Positions 45,182-53,890 of a stretch of DNA of 64,000 nt are shown in pieces. The DNA comes from Auanema rhodensis (lineage: Eukaryota > Nematoda > Chromadorea > Rhabditida > Rhabditidae): the NCBI GenBank assembly GCA_964057225.1, contig OZ059896.1:12446501-12510500 (forward strand). The letters run 5' to 3'. Under the pieces are notes generated by a model, which worked only from the letters and a program-made list of their open reading frames with translations, did not search any database and was not told the origin of the DNA. Within the stretch, counting starts at the first letter, position 1; each line of letters starts with the position of its first letter. Position numbers and translations under genes: made by a program.

Positions 45182-45637
45182 ATGTATTCGTCTGAAATAG
45201 CGTCACTATTGCGATCTGTCCGCATCACTCGAAAACTATTCCTCGGTGTATTTAGCGCCGATACTCTACCCAAAACACGTCGAAAGAACTTTGCACTTGT
45301 TGTAAATACTGACACACACGATAAACCGGGCACACATTGGCAAGTCATCTTTGTACGTAATGATCAAGCCTACTTTTTCTGTAGCTTGGGTTATAAAATG
45401 AACAAGTACATTCGTCATTATCTGGCGAAATATAAAAATATAAAAGTTAATACTTGCAAACCACAACGCATAATTGAATACACTTGTGGTGGTTATGCAA
45501 TATTTGTAATACTAATGTTGTCAGCTGGTAATACATTTGAAAGCATTTGTTCATTTTTTAAACTATTACAAAACGATGATGTCTTTATTAAAGCTTTTAT
45601 GCATAAAGTATTCGACTATAAATTATCTAGCATATGA
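45182..45637 (+). CDS. PRO: Adenain-like maturation cysteine protease
   Basis: 151 residues, the short size typical of Polinton proteases. The histidine is H52 in GTHWQVIFV, the oxyanion glutamine is Q95 in CKPQRI, and the nucleophile is C102 in YTCGGYAIFV. The acidic member expected in the FFDSLG-type motif is a cysteine here (YFFCSLG, C67), unlike most relatives I know. It would cleave capsid-associated precursors during particle maturation. Divergent from the pX-like gene, 50 bp apart, which probably share a promoter region. Confidence 0.85.
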   Translation: MYSSEIASLLRSVRITRKLFLGVFSADTLPKTRRKNFALVVNTDTHDKPGTHWQVIFVRNDQAYFFCSLGYKMNKYIRHYLAKYKNIKVNTCKPQRIIEYTCGGYAIFVILMLSAGNTFESICSFFKLLQNDDVFIKAFMHKVFDYKLSSI

Positions 45638-45683
45638 TCAACTTTGCCATTAAAACGTCACCTGCTACATTAGGTGGTCAGTT

Positions 45684-45854
45684 ATGAATATTCCCTGTCA
45701 CTGTGAATTATGTATAAGATACACGTTGGAACAATCTGTGCCAACACCCCTGTACAAAAAGATTTTGAAACGTATTTCAGTGCCATTCATTAAAGGAATA
45801 TCTCTGGGACTACGCTTTTGTACTACACTAGTCATTATTCCACTCATTATATAA
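45684..45854 (+). CDS. Small membrane protein with CxCxxC motif (56 aa)
   Basis: Frame from ATG 45684: Cys motif CHCELC (residues 5-10), a basic middle (YKKILKR) and a hydrophobic C-terminus ending FCTTLVIIPLII. It lies between the protease and zinc-finger genes on the same strand. It overlaps a 17-codon leader frame (ATG 45634) at ATGA. I do not recognise it; length and position suggest a small accessory or membrane-disrupting protein, which is inference. Confidence 0.5.
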   Translation: MNIPCHCELCIRYTLEQSVPTPLYKKILKRISVPFIKGISLGLRFCTTLVIIPLII

Positions 45855-45895
45855 AAGTGAGTTGACTGTGTGTGGTTGTTTTTTATTTTCCTCTA

Positions 45896-46360
45896 ATGGA
45901 ACTTTTATGTAACAAGTATTGTGTTACGTGCAAGGAAATATTTTCATCAGTCAAGCATTTTAGTGATCACATATTGAAAAGACATGACGGGATTCAACCC
46001 GTATGTAACAGTTATATCAGCAATGCTGACTTTATTCAAAAATATGGACATTTGGATGGTGTTCGTAGACGTTTGTGCCCTTATTGTAGTGAAACTTTTG
46101 GAACAAGATTCATTTGTCAGCGTCATATTCGGCGTCTTCATAATAGTAATGGAACGAATGGTAAAGATGGTGATGGAAATGATACCAGCGAACCCTCTGA
46201 AAAAACTGAGGAGTTTGTACAGTCAACCGAACCAAAACGATGCCGCTGCAATAGTAACCGAGAATATTCACAACACGAGCCGCGCATCGAACAAAACGGC
46301 GCTGAACTACCTTTTAAACCTTCGAAAATCGTAATGTGGTCTTGTATAACTGTTGAATAA
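45896..46360 (+). CDS. Two-finger C2H2 zinc-finger protein
   Basis: 154 residues from ATG 45896. Finger 1 has C9, C12, H25, H30 (CVTCKEIF ... HILKRH). Finger 2 has C61, C64, H77, H82 (CPYCSETFG ... HIRRLH). A Gly/Asn/Asp-rich linker and a polar tail follow. Probably a nucleic-acid-binding regulator of the element; the target is unknown. It converges on the penton gene, with 5 bp between the two stop codons. Confidence 0.75.
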   Translation: MELLCNKYCVTCKEIFSSVKHFSDHILKRHDGIQPVCNSYISNADFIQKYGHLDGVRRRLCPYCSETFGTRFICQRHIRRLHNSNGTNGKDGDGNDTSEPSEKTEEFVQSTEPKRCRCNSNREYSQHEPRIEQNGAELPFKPSKIVMWSCITVE

Positions 46361-46365
46361 AACAT

Positions 46366-47223
46366 TTATTTCACATTTTTAACATGTAATGTAACAACTG
46401 TAGAACCATAATTAAATTGCATAGGGCGACCAAATTCATCTAAAATTTCAATACGTATAGTATCGAGTGTTTGCTTAGTGATTGGTACATAACGAATAGG
46501 ATTAAATGTTTTGACAATCATTTTACCAAATTCAGTGGGAGGTGGTACAGGTAAACATGCAAGTAAATTAGCTTTCACATTACCGAGAATGGAATATTCT
46601 ACAATATCACAATAGATATACATTGTATTAATGTTATTTGAAAAATCAATGGGGCGCCTGGCTATTAACGTGTCGTTGATAATTTTATTCTCAAAGCCAA
46701 GAAAATATGCGAGAGCATCACCGAGTGTTGCATTCAATAATAGCCGCTTACTTGTTACAAACTCTATGCGTTGTAGTGTTTTGTTAAACCGAAACGTGGC
46801 GTCTGCCAGCATTTCCTTGACAAGTTTAGCCTCAGCTTGTCGATTATTATACCACTTTTTCACATCTTCATCTTTATCTATCAAACCCTTTATACGTGCT
46901 TCTTCCTCAGCTCCAAGAGGTTTAGTGCTGCTAGCAATAAATTGTTCTTTTCCAGCATTGATTCCGCGTATTATTTCATCACCATTTGCATAGTTACCTT
47001 TGGGCAAGTGCAGAATAAACTTTCTGTTGGAAAAACGTAGTGTATAAGAAAGATTTTCTTGTACATTTAATATCGAACACGGAAAAATTATGTCTGTCAG
47101 CCCGATGCAATATCTGTTATTGCATAGCCTTAATGTTTCAGGTAACCTGGTAAGAAACACTGATGAGGTATTACTTTTTTCAGAGTCAACTGATGACGGC
47201 AAAGTAATGTAAAAATCATCCAT
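46366..47223 (-). CDS. mCP: Minor capsid (penton-like) protein
   Basis: 285 residues from ATG 47223. The N-terminus (DDFYITLPSSVDSEK, then FLTRLPETLRLCNNRYCIGL) and C-terminal strand-rich region (NTMYIYCDIVEYSILGNVKA, then TIRIEILDEFGRPMQFNYGS) are the recognisable ends of the Polinton single-jelly-roll penton protein. A charged helical insert (residues ~85-135) separates them. No lesion is seen. It forms the fivefold capsid vertices in related particles. Confidence 0.85.
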   Translation of the reverse strand: MDDFYITLPSSVDSEKSNTSSVFLTRLPETLRLCNNRYCIGLTDIIFPCSILNVQENLSYTLRFSNRKFILHLPKGNYANGDEIIRGINAGKEQFIASSTKPLGAEEEARIKGLIDKDEDVKKWYNNRQAEAKLVKEMLADATFRFNKTLQRIEFVTSKRLLLNATLGDALAYFLGFENKIINDTLIARRPIDFSNNINTMYIYCDIVEYSILGNVKANLLACLPVPPPTEFGKMIVKTFNPIRYVPITKQTLDTIRIEILDEFGRPMQFNYGSTVVTLHVKNVK

Positions 47224-47302
47224 CACAGACCACCACCTGATGCGTGCACACTAGTATAAATGAAATCATTTGCATTATAGGTACATTTACGAGTGGTTGA
47301 TT

Positions 47303-47950
47303 ATGGTTTTCAGCTTCAAACTACCCAGTCAGACAACTGTAATAGGGGCAACGCAATGTGGTAAAACTACCCTTATAAAACGTATATGTGAAAATACTGA
47401 AAAGTTTTTCAACGTCCCCATTGATAGAATATTCTGGTTCAGTCAATGTGGAGCATCGTCAGGTGTTCCATTAAATGATGAGCGTTTAATAGTTATTCAA
47501 GGACCACCTGATCCGGATATAATAAAAGAACAAAAGGGAATGAACACCATACTAGTGCTGGATGATTTGATGAATTTTTTCTCATCGAATAAAGCGGCTA
47601 AAGAATTATTCAACAACCTTTTTACAGTGTGGGCACATCACTGGAATTTGGCAGTGTTTAATCTTGTGCAAGCTGCATTTCAGCTAGACAGGACCAGTCG
47701 AATTAATAGTACATATATAATACTGATGAAAAGTCATTCGGATATATTACAAATACGTAATTGTCTGCAACAATTATTTGGCCCCCGCTTTAAAAATGCT
47801 CTAGAAGCATATGATGATGCAATGTCTACACCCTATAGTCATTTACTGATTGACAACCATCCTTTAACAAATGAGAAACAGCGTATACTATCAGATATAA
47901 CAGCGGAGCACCCTATTGTTTATGTAGCCAGAAATATATTCAGTGTTTAA
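47303..47950 (+). CDS. ATP: Genome-packaging ATPase (FtsK/HerA type)
   Basis: 215 residues from ATG 47303. Walker A is GATQCGKTT (15-23). Walker B is TILVLDDLM (82-90, with D87/D88). A FNLVQAAFQ segment resembles the sensor glutamine motif of A32-like packaging ATPases. The size matches Polinton ATPases. Divergent from the penton gene with an 80-bp gap. Intact. Confidence 0.9.
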   Translation: MVFSFKLPSQTTVIGATQCGKTTLIKRICENTEKFFNVPIDRIFWFSQCGASSGVPLNDERLIVIQGPPDPDIIKEQKGMNTILVLDDLMNFFSSNKAAKELFNNLFTVWAHHWNLAVFNLVQAAFQLDRTSRINSTYIILMKSHSDILQIRNCLQQLFGPRFKNALEAYDDAMSTPYSHLLIDNHPLTNEKQRILSDITAEHPIVYVARNIFSV

Positions 47951-47962
47951 TGTGCATGTTCA

Positions 47963-48271
47963 ATGAGTGGTCGTGTTTTGTCAAATTACAACTTTTTATC
48001 TTCTTGTGCCAAAACCCCTTGTTCTGTTTCCTCATTTTCTTTTTCACAAATTGAAATTATTGTTGAAATTGTATTTAATATTGTGAAAAAAAATAATTTT
48101 CTCTTAACTAACAAGGAATATAAAACCCTTTTGCCCATATCCTCATTATTACGTCAAATAGCTTTGATACGCACACCCGAAAAGGCTAAAACTTTATTGG
48201 CAACGATTTCACACAAACCATTGAAAACAATAGTTTCATGTGGAATTGCTTATTTTGGTTTTAAAAGATGA
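47963..48271 (+). CDS. Polinton-conserved short protein downstream of ATPase
   Basis: 102 residues. The pattern EIVFNIVKKN, LTNKEYKTL, LRQIALIRTPEKAKTLL and a hydrophobic end resembles a short helical protein that recurs in Polintons and adintoviruses next to capsid genes. Function not known to me. It starts 12 bp after the ATPase stop and overlaps the next start by 4 bp (ATGA), so the genes are probably cotranscribed. Confidence 0.55.
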   Translation: MSGRVLSNYNFLSSCAKTPCSVSSFSFSQIEIIVEIVFNIVKKNNFLLTNKEYKTLLPISSLLRQIALIRTPEKAKTLLATISHKPLKTIVSCGIAYFGFKR

Positions 48272-49005
48272 AACTCAATCATAAATATCGTCTAATCCCT
48301 GTGGATGATGAAACGCTGAATATAGACAAGTTTGATGCTGAATTGAAGCTCTTACGAGAGAATAAATCTATACCCAATTATAAAAAGGCTGAACTATACG
48401 AAGACTTGATTACCCGTCTCAAAAACTATAGAGAAAGCATAGATGCTCCTATATCAGTACAAGTGGAAAATGCTGATCCACCATTATTGCCAGAATACAA
48501 GCTGCCACGAAAGTATAACGATCTGTGGGAAAGATTTCCAGAGGTGCGTACAAACAAAAATAACCAACTTGTGATTAATAATAAGCCCGTACCAAACACA
48601 AATATTACAAAAATTTTGGATTTTGTACTGGATAAAACAAAAACGGAACCCAATGGATTCTCAGTATTAGCCAAATTCTTAGCCAGTAATGGGGTCTCTA
48701 GCCCTAACAAGAAGGCAAAAAATGTAGAGCCTGCCGTCAGTAACAAGGATTCAGTTGATCCCGTGCCTACATCCACATCGGCTGTCACAGACTTGGATGC
48801 TACTATTAATATATTACCTAGAACACCACGTCATCGTAAGGCTGTTATTCGATATTCACCCTCTCCGCGTCGTACATTCAAATCCAAAGCTATACATAAA
48901 AAGGCAAAACCCGCTGACACTGGTGAATCATATTACACACCTCAGGCGGGAGAAACACAGAATGGCAAAGGCCGTAAACGATTCTACATTAGATTATGGA
49001 AGTAA
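48268..49005 (+). CDS. Polinton accessory virion-type protein
   Basis: 245 residues. A helical N-terminal half (KAELYEDLITRLKNYRESID) is followed by NNKPVPNTNITKILDFVLD, a segment shared by a conserved Polinton protein of unknown role, and a basic Pro/Ser-rich tail (RYSPSPRRTFKSKAIHKKAK). The tail looks nucleic-acid binding. Overlaps the start of the integrase gene by 44 nt in another frame. Confidence 0.55.
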   Translation: MKLNHKYRLIPVDDETLNIDKFDAELKLLRENKSIPNYKKAELYEDLITRLKNYRESIDAPISVQVENADPPLLPEYKLPRKYNDLWERFPEVRTNKNNQLVINNKPVPNTNITKILDFVLDKTKTEPNGFSVLAKFLASNGVSSPNKKAKNVEPAVSNKDSVDPVPTSTSAVTDLDATINILPRTPRHRKAVIRYSPSPRRTFKSKAIHKKAKPADTGESYYTPQAGETQNGKGRKRFYIRLWK

Positions 49006-50029
49006 TGTTTTGGAGAACATTTATTATAATATTAAGCATCCAGCTTCTTATACGTCTGCCAAAAATCTATTATTGGAAGCGCGAAAGCATGGCATCGCAA
49101 AAGCACAAGTTGAAAGTTTTTTGCAAGACTCTGAAACTTTTACACGTCATAAACCAACCAGACTGCATATGCAGACTAAAAAGACTAGAGGCTGTGGTCG
49201 ATTCCTAACAATGCAAGCAGATTTGGTTGATATGCAAAAATATAAAAAATCAAATGACGGCTATGCTTACATGTTGACCATGATTGATGTTTATACACGC
49301 ATGTTATATGTTAGGCCTTTGAAAACTAAAGGTGGTTTAGAGGTTGCTACTGCATTTGAAAATGTATTCAAGGATTTTATACCAATCCAACTAATAACGG
49401 ATAACGGTGCAGAGTTTTATAATAGTCATTGTGAAAAACTATTCAAAAAATTTGCCATACTGCATGGATCAACAAGTTCACCACAAAAAGCGGCAATGGT
49501 GGAGCGAGCAAATAGAACTTTAAAAACGCGCATGATGAAATATCTCTATTACAAGAATAATCATCGATGGATTGATATACTAGATGACTTGGTCGAAGGA
49601 ATAAACAAATCTTATAATCGGTCGATTAAAATGCGCCCCGTAGATGTTACAGCAAATATATTCGTTGAAGAATATGCACCAGCTGTTCGCAACCGATTCA
49701 AAATTGGTGATAATGTTCGCATAAGCAAGAACAGGCGTACTTTTGAAAAAAGTTACAAGTCTGGATATACAATGGAACTATTCACAATTGATGAGATTGT
49801 AGCCGGGAACCCAACCGTGTATAAACTTGTAGATTATAATGGTGAACGTATAAAGGGTATATTCTATGAGCCTGAACTTGTGTTGGCTACTAATAAAAGC
49901 AACCAGTACTATATTGAGAAAGTTTTGAAAGAGCGTACACGAAATGGTAAACGCCAAGTATTTGTAAAATGGAGTGGCTATCCCGACAACTTTAATGAAT
50001 GGATAAATGCAGAAAATTTAAATGTATAA
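48962..50029 (+). CDS. INT: Retroviral-type integrase with C-terminal chromodomain
   Basis: 355 residues from ATG 48962. The rve catalytic core has D87 (MQADLVDM), D147 (ITDNGAEF) and E181 (AAMVERANRT). A small barrel-like region (RFKIGDNVRIS) follows, then a chromodomain in the last ~40 residues (YYIEKVLKER, VFVKWSGYPDNFNEWI). It inserts the element, producing the 6-bp target duplication seen here; the chromodomain probably directs target choice through histone marks. Intact. Confidence 0.93.
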   Translation: MAKAVNDSTLDYGSNVLENIYYNIKHPASYTSAKNLLLEARKHGIAKAQVESFLQDSETFTRHKPTRLHMQTKKTRGCGRFLTMQADLVDMQKYKKSNDGYAYMLTMIDVYTRMLYVRPLKTKGGLEVATAFENVFKDFIPIQLITDNGAEFYNSHCEKLFKKFAILHGSTSSPQKAAMVERANRTLKTRMMKYLYYKNNHRWIDILDDLVEGINKSYNRSIKMRPVDVTANIFVEEYAPAVRNRFKIGDNVRISKNRRTFEKSYKSGYTMELFTIDEIVAGNPTVYKLVDYNGERIKGIFYEPELVLATNKSNQYYIEKVLKERTRNGKRQVFVKWSGYPDNFNEWINAENLNV

Positions 50030-50091
50030 TTTTTCACTGTTGTTGTAAACAATTGTATTAATAATAATAAATGATTTATTTGATCAATCGT

Positions 50092-50923
50092 TCATATTGT
50101 AACAATAAAAAACCAGCAAAACATAAAAGCCAAGACAATGATATAACCTATAATTATAAACTGATTAATATTTAAATTTTCAATGCTTACCAGTTGGTTT
50201 GAGAGTCGGCTGTTGATGGATAATTTCAAACTTCAAGAGCTGGAAAAAAAAATGTTACGGCTAAGAAAATTTAAATATAACATAACAAAATCAACCAACT
50301 GTCCATTAAACAGTTTGTGCTTGTTGTAGTCAAAACGATGGATCAAAACGGATAAGCATATTCAAGTTGAGCGCCTGTTGACTTAATTTAAAGTAGAACA
50401 CATTCTGCTTATAACCAAAAGACTTGACAGTTGACTCATCAGTATAAATGGCAATGTAACCCATATTATTCAACAATTGTTTTGATGACATGCTAGAATA
50501 AGAACGCATCTGTAAAAGAAAAAATAATAATTAGAATTAATAATTTTATAATCTTACATTGATTGTTGAATTTTCAGGTTTATAATGACGGAAAACTTTT
50601 AAAAGCCCTAAGGCATCATTCCTCGCTCTACACTTGACACAGAGGCTGAAACAGTGGTACTCGTCTACGACTTGCAATGTATCTCTACAAGTTTTGCAGA
50701 GACATATTGGTCTCATAACTACAGGCTGTTGTGGAGAGCTATCCTTTGAGATTTGTACCTGCTTTTTTGGTGTGTCTAAACAAAAAATAATTGATAACAA
50801 AAATAAAACCTTACCAAAGAATGTGGCAGCAAAGTTGGGTCCTGGTGTGGGTGGTCGTGGAACATCCGGTTCCGGTGTCGAAGGTACAATATTCTCTACA
50901 TCAACAAGAGCGGAACGCTTCAT
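50092..50923 (-). CDS. Cysteine-rich protein with C-terminal membrane segment (5 exons, frame change)
   Basis: Proposed exons on the minus strand: 50923-50815, 50775-50558, 50509-50296, 50239-50191, 50147-50092, with introns of 39, 48, 56 and 43 nt. The start region is KRSALVDVENIVPSTPEPDV. Cys pairs CLCKTC and CFSLCVKC form a zinc-ribbon-like module. The last exon is a hydrophobic helix (YIIVLAFMFCWFFIVTI). Exon 3 reaches a TGA at 50332-50330; reading resumes in another frame directly after a T4 run there, so one indel probably separates the parts. Function unknown; a membrane-anchored, zinc-binding accessory protein is inferred. The frame is also open upstream to 51178 through a minisatellite. 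Confidence 0.5.
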
Positions 50924-51014
50924 GTTTGTAGCCCAATTGGAGGCTTTTCCTAAACAACAACGAACTTTTACGTCTAGGGTCCAAGTAGAGTAGAGGAAAG
51001 TCCTAGCAGCAGTC

Positions 51015-51150
51015 TGTTGACGTTGGATCAGATCGTCGACTTGTTGGCAGAGGTGGATCGGCGAGAAGATTTGGTGGCGGAGCTGGATCGGAGAGTAGAC
51101 TTGTTGACAGAGCTGGATCGTAGAGTCGACTTGTTGGCGGAGCTGAAATG
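51015..51150. repeat. 30-bp minisatellite beside cysteine-rich gene
   Basis: About four and a half imperfect 30-bp units (gttggcggagctggatcgga and variants). Read on the minus strand they encode QLRQQVDSTI-type repeats in frame with the gene below; on the plus strand LDRRVDLLAE-type. Open frames on both strands follow from the 30-bp period, so coding on either is unproven. Confidence 0.75.
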
Positions 51151-51179
51151 CAAATTTCGGTCTAAAAAATTTTGCCACC

Positions 51180-51889
51180 TTTTATACAAACTTCGTTGTA
51201 AAGCTATACCCACTCCGCCTCTTTCACAAAACAGTTGACTGCTGTATGCGGCTTTTCTATTTGTTATATATTACAACAAATGTATGCATTTATACATTAA
51301 TTAGCAGTTTGTTGCGCAAACAGCTGCCAAATGCGCTAAAATACACCGATTGCGCCAACAGTTGCCGGATTAACAACCTGTAAACTATCCGCTTATTAAT
51401 TACTTGTTACATCATTCGATTTCGTAAATACAAATATTTAACAATAATTCAACTCATTTGTGACAAGTCCCTATACAATAACAACTGTCATCCAAAATTG
51501 TGGAAGATTACAATAGGATCGTTTAATATTGTATTCATATTCTTATTATAACAGCTGTGGTACACTCTTACTTTTATAGTTTAGGAAACACTAATTCAAA
51601 ATGTTGGATCCTACTGAGGAAACGCAGGATTGTTGCGAAAAACAGACTTGTACACATCCGATTACAAGTACAACATTTCCAGACACTTTGTAAAAAAAGA
51701 AACTCTTACAAAATGTTAACACATGTTCTAATTTTAAATGAAAATTTATTGTTCAATAAATATATTACGAAACATTTATTCTATTCTTGAACATAGTTAT
51801 GAAATACATTAGCTATCAGAACATTTATAAACTATTAGGGCTACAACAACAATTACTTTAAAGTAACATTTTTGATGTTAAAAAGTTTG
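51180..51889. other. Intergenic DNA before the right terminus
   Basis: Moderately AT-rich; contains gcgccaacagttg and gcgcaaacagctg-like short repeats near 51300-51370. No convincing gene. Confidence 0.5.
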
Positions 51890-52724
51890 AAAATATTCGT
51901 ATATACTCATGACCCCTTGGCATAGTAAGTATTCTTTAGCGTTTTGGGTACATGTGGTGTACAGCTATTTATCATATTTTTATGAACACAACTTTTGCCA
52001 TGTGGTACATGTGTAGTGCACCTGTTTTAACGATCTTATCGAATTAACCTTCGATATGTGTTTCATTAAATTTAGTTTAAATATTTATTACTTCTTATCG
52101 AATTAACCTTCGATATGAGTTCCATTGATTAACCCATAAGAGGTACGGTGAACATATTGATTACCTTTTAAAAATATTTAAATAAATAAAAAACAATATA
52201 TATGAGAAATAATTTATTCAGTTTTAAAGATACAATTAAAAAATATATAAATATTTTATTCTTATTCAGTTTTAAAGATACAATAAAAAAATATATAAAT
52301 ATTAAAATACATTCAAAAAGAAATATTATTAAAAATATATTTAAAAAAAAACAATTAAATAATAATATTTACAAATACAATTTAAAATATATATAAATAT
52401 TAAAAATACATTTAAAAAGAAATAAGTTTAAAAATATTTACAAATACAATTAACAAATATATAAATAATAAAAGTTCATTTAAAATAATACATTAAAAAA
52501 TAATTTTAAAAATGATTTTAAAAAAAAATCATGCATTTTGATCCATGCGCAGGCTCGAGAGCCTGCCTCGGGAGGAAAAGTATATTTTTGACAGCTGACG
52601 CCGAAAATATGATTTTGACAGCTGACGCCCCCAAAAGTATGTTTTTAGCAGCTGACGCCCTCAAAAGTATGTTTTTAGCAACTGTTTGGGGGCGTGGTTA
52701 GTAAATTCGACATGGCTCTCTACT
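51890..52724 (-). repeat. Right terminal inverted repeat of Polinton
   Basis: Inverse of 35719-36290 plus 36779-36955, ~835 bp. Contains dyad sites 52037-52056 and 52096-52115, the AT-rich stretch (52140-52530), the caggctcgagagcctgcctc motif and the cagctgacgcc repeats. The tip is ggcatggctctctact-like and ends at 52724. Confidence 0.9.
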
Positions 52725-52730
52725 TACGTC
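52725..52730. repeat. Target-site duplication TACGTC (right)
   Basis: Identical to 35713-35718. The older capsid gene reads on from this point (tacgtc gcacacacc), as expected for a clean insertion. Confidence 0.88.
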
Positions 52731-53193
52731 GCACACACCAAAACGTGTTGTAGTAGGTGTTGTCGGCGCACACGCTTATAATGGTACTTTCAAGCATTCG
52801 CCATTCAACTTAAAACCGTTTGATTTCAAAAATATATGAATACTTGACACTCAACAATAGAGGAATACCTACCCAACTTTATAAATCAGAATGGCGATCT
52901 TCCTATACCACAGCATATATTGACATGTTGGAAGGTTTGGTTGTACAGAGTCATTCAATGGTATTACACCAGTAATGTATAAAGCTGGTTTCACATTTTT
53001 TGTATTTGATATTTCTCCTACTGTGCATTCGTCGAAGTTATTTGATGTTATACGACAAGGTAATGTAGCCTTTAAATTGGAATTTGGTCAACAAACGCCG
53101 CAACAGGGCTTATAGGCTATTGTTTATGCAGAGTATGACTCTATTCTTTCCATTGACAACAATCGTGCTCCTTATATTGATACCAGTTTGTAA
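52731..53193 (+). pseudogene. Older Polinton major capsid gene, downstream part
   Basis: Encodes HTPKRVVVGVVGAHAYN, then with indels the GFTFFVFDISPTVHSSKLF segment and ends PYIDTSL, matching the last ~190 residues of the intact capsid protein. Frame changes near 52830 and 52950 and a TAG at 53113 disable it. It is ~85-90% similar by eye to 43344-43830, so a related but older copy. Confidence 0.85.
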
Positions 53194-53239
53194 TGTATAT
53201 AATAATTTCTTTTTTTTAATTTCATACTTTCAAAGTTCA

Positions 53240-53890
53240 CCACTGACGCAGCCGTGTGGTCCAACGTCTGACAACTATAGAATTATTTAACAAGTCAAAA
53301 CTCGTACTTACCACTCCCTTTGCCTTTGTTACATATTTTACATCACCAGCTGCATTTACTAGTTCATAGCTATAAACGTTGGCCGCTGGTGATGGTTTTT
53401 TCATAAACCTAAATTTTTCAAATTAAAATATTCATAAAAATCATAATTATTTCTTCCATTGTTTCACCATTTCTGCGTGCTATAGCAGTCTTGTTGGTGC
53501 CCCGGGGAGAACCATGGTGAATACAGCCATTAATCTACAAAATTTTGCATTTTTTACAGTTATTACAAATTACTCACCTCATAGCCATGATTGGCAACGC
53601 TGTCATAATCATCAAGTAGATAGTGTTGGCCATCTACTCTCACTGCAAATTCGCCACCATTCAGCTTATGCATCAATGAGCGGCCCAACCCTTGTTCTAG
53701 CCATATTATATACTTTAAGGCTTATATACTCTGCTTTGTGATAATGATCACAATTTTCAAATGTCTGAATTTAATCTTATAAAATTTTATATATTTTTTT
53801 CTAAATTACATTCAACATTCCACATGTTTTTTTAATATGCCTGTCAAAGCATTGACGAGTTTGAAACAAAGCTCTTCAATTATCACATCT
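53240..53890 (-). pseudogene. Older Polinton polB remnant, internally deleted
   Basis: On the minus strand, exon-like pieces match the intact polB: 53890-53800 (end of exon 5), 53745-53580 (exon 8), 53550-53470 (exon 9, with gtgagtaa and gtaa splice sites kept), then the first bases of exon 10 joined directly to late exon 12 (VYSYELVNAAG), and exon 13. Exonuclease, motif A, B and C regions are deleted. Convergent with the older capsid gene, as in the intact element. Confidence 0.8.

Larger units (their letters stand above)
35719..52724. mobile_element. Complete Polinton/Maverick element (17,006 bp)
   Basis: Bounded by terminal inverted repeats that begin AGTAGAGAGCCATG on both ends and by a 6-bp direct repeat TACGTC. 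Inside are all Polinton hallmark genes: protein-primed DNA polymerase B, retroviral-type integrase with chromodomain, adenain-like protease, FtsK/HerA-type packaging ATPase, and major and minor capsid proteins, plus small accessory genes. Gene blocks lie on both strands: polB(+), capsid and pX(-), protease, small TM and zinc finger (+), penton(-), ATPase to integrase (+), cysteine-rich(-). Two stop codons and one frame change suggest the copy is not autonomous. Confidence 0.96.

Noticed and set aside
51017-51238. Plus-strand 73-codon frame of the 30-bp minisatellite as a gene
   Set aside because: A 30-bp repeat keeps all frames open; the minus-strand frame joins a spliced gene, the plus-strand one has no support.
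51557-51790. 77-codon frame near the right Polinton end
   Set aside because: Composition is not protein-like, and no splice or neighbour evidence supports it.
52202-52396. 64-codon frame in the right Polinton terminus
   Set aside because: Made of A/T-rich repeats inside the inverted repeat; Lys/Asn/Ile only.
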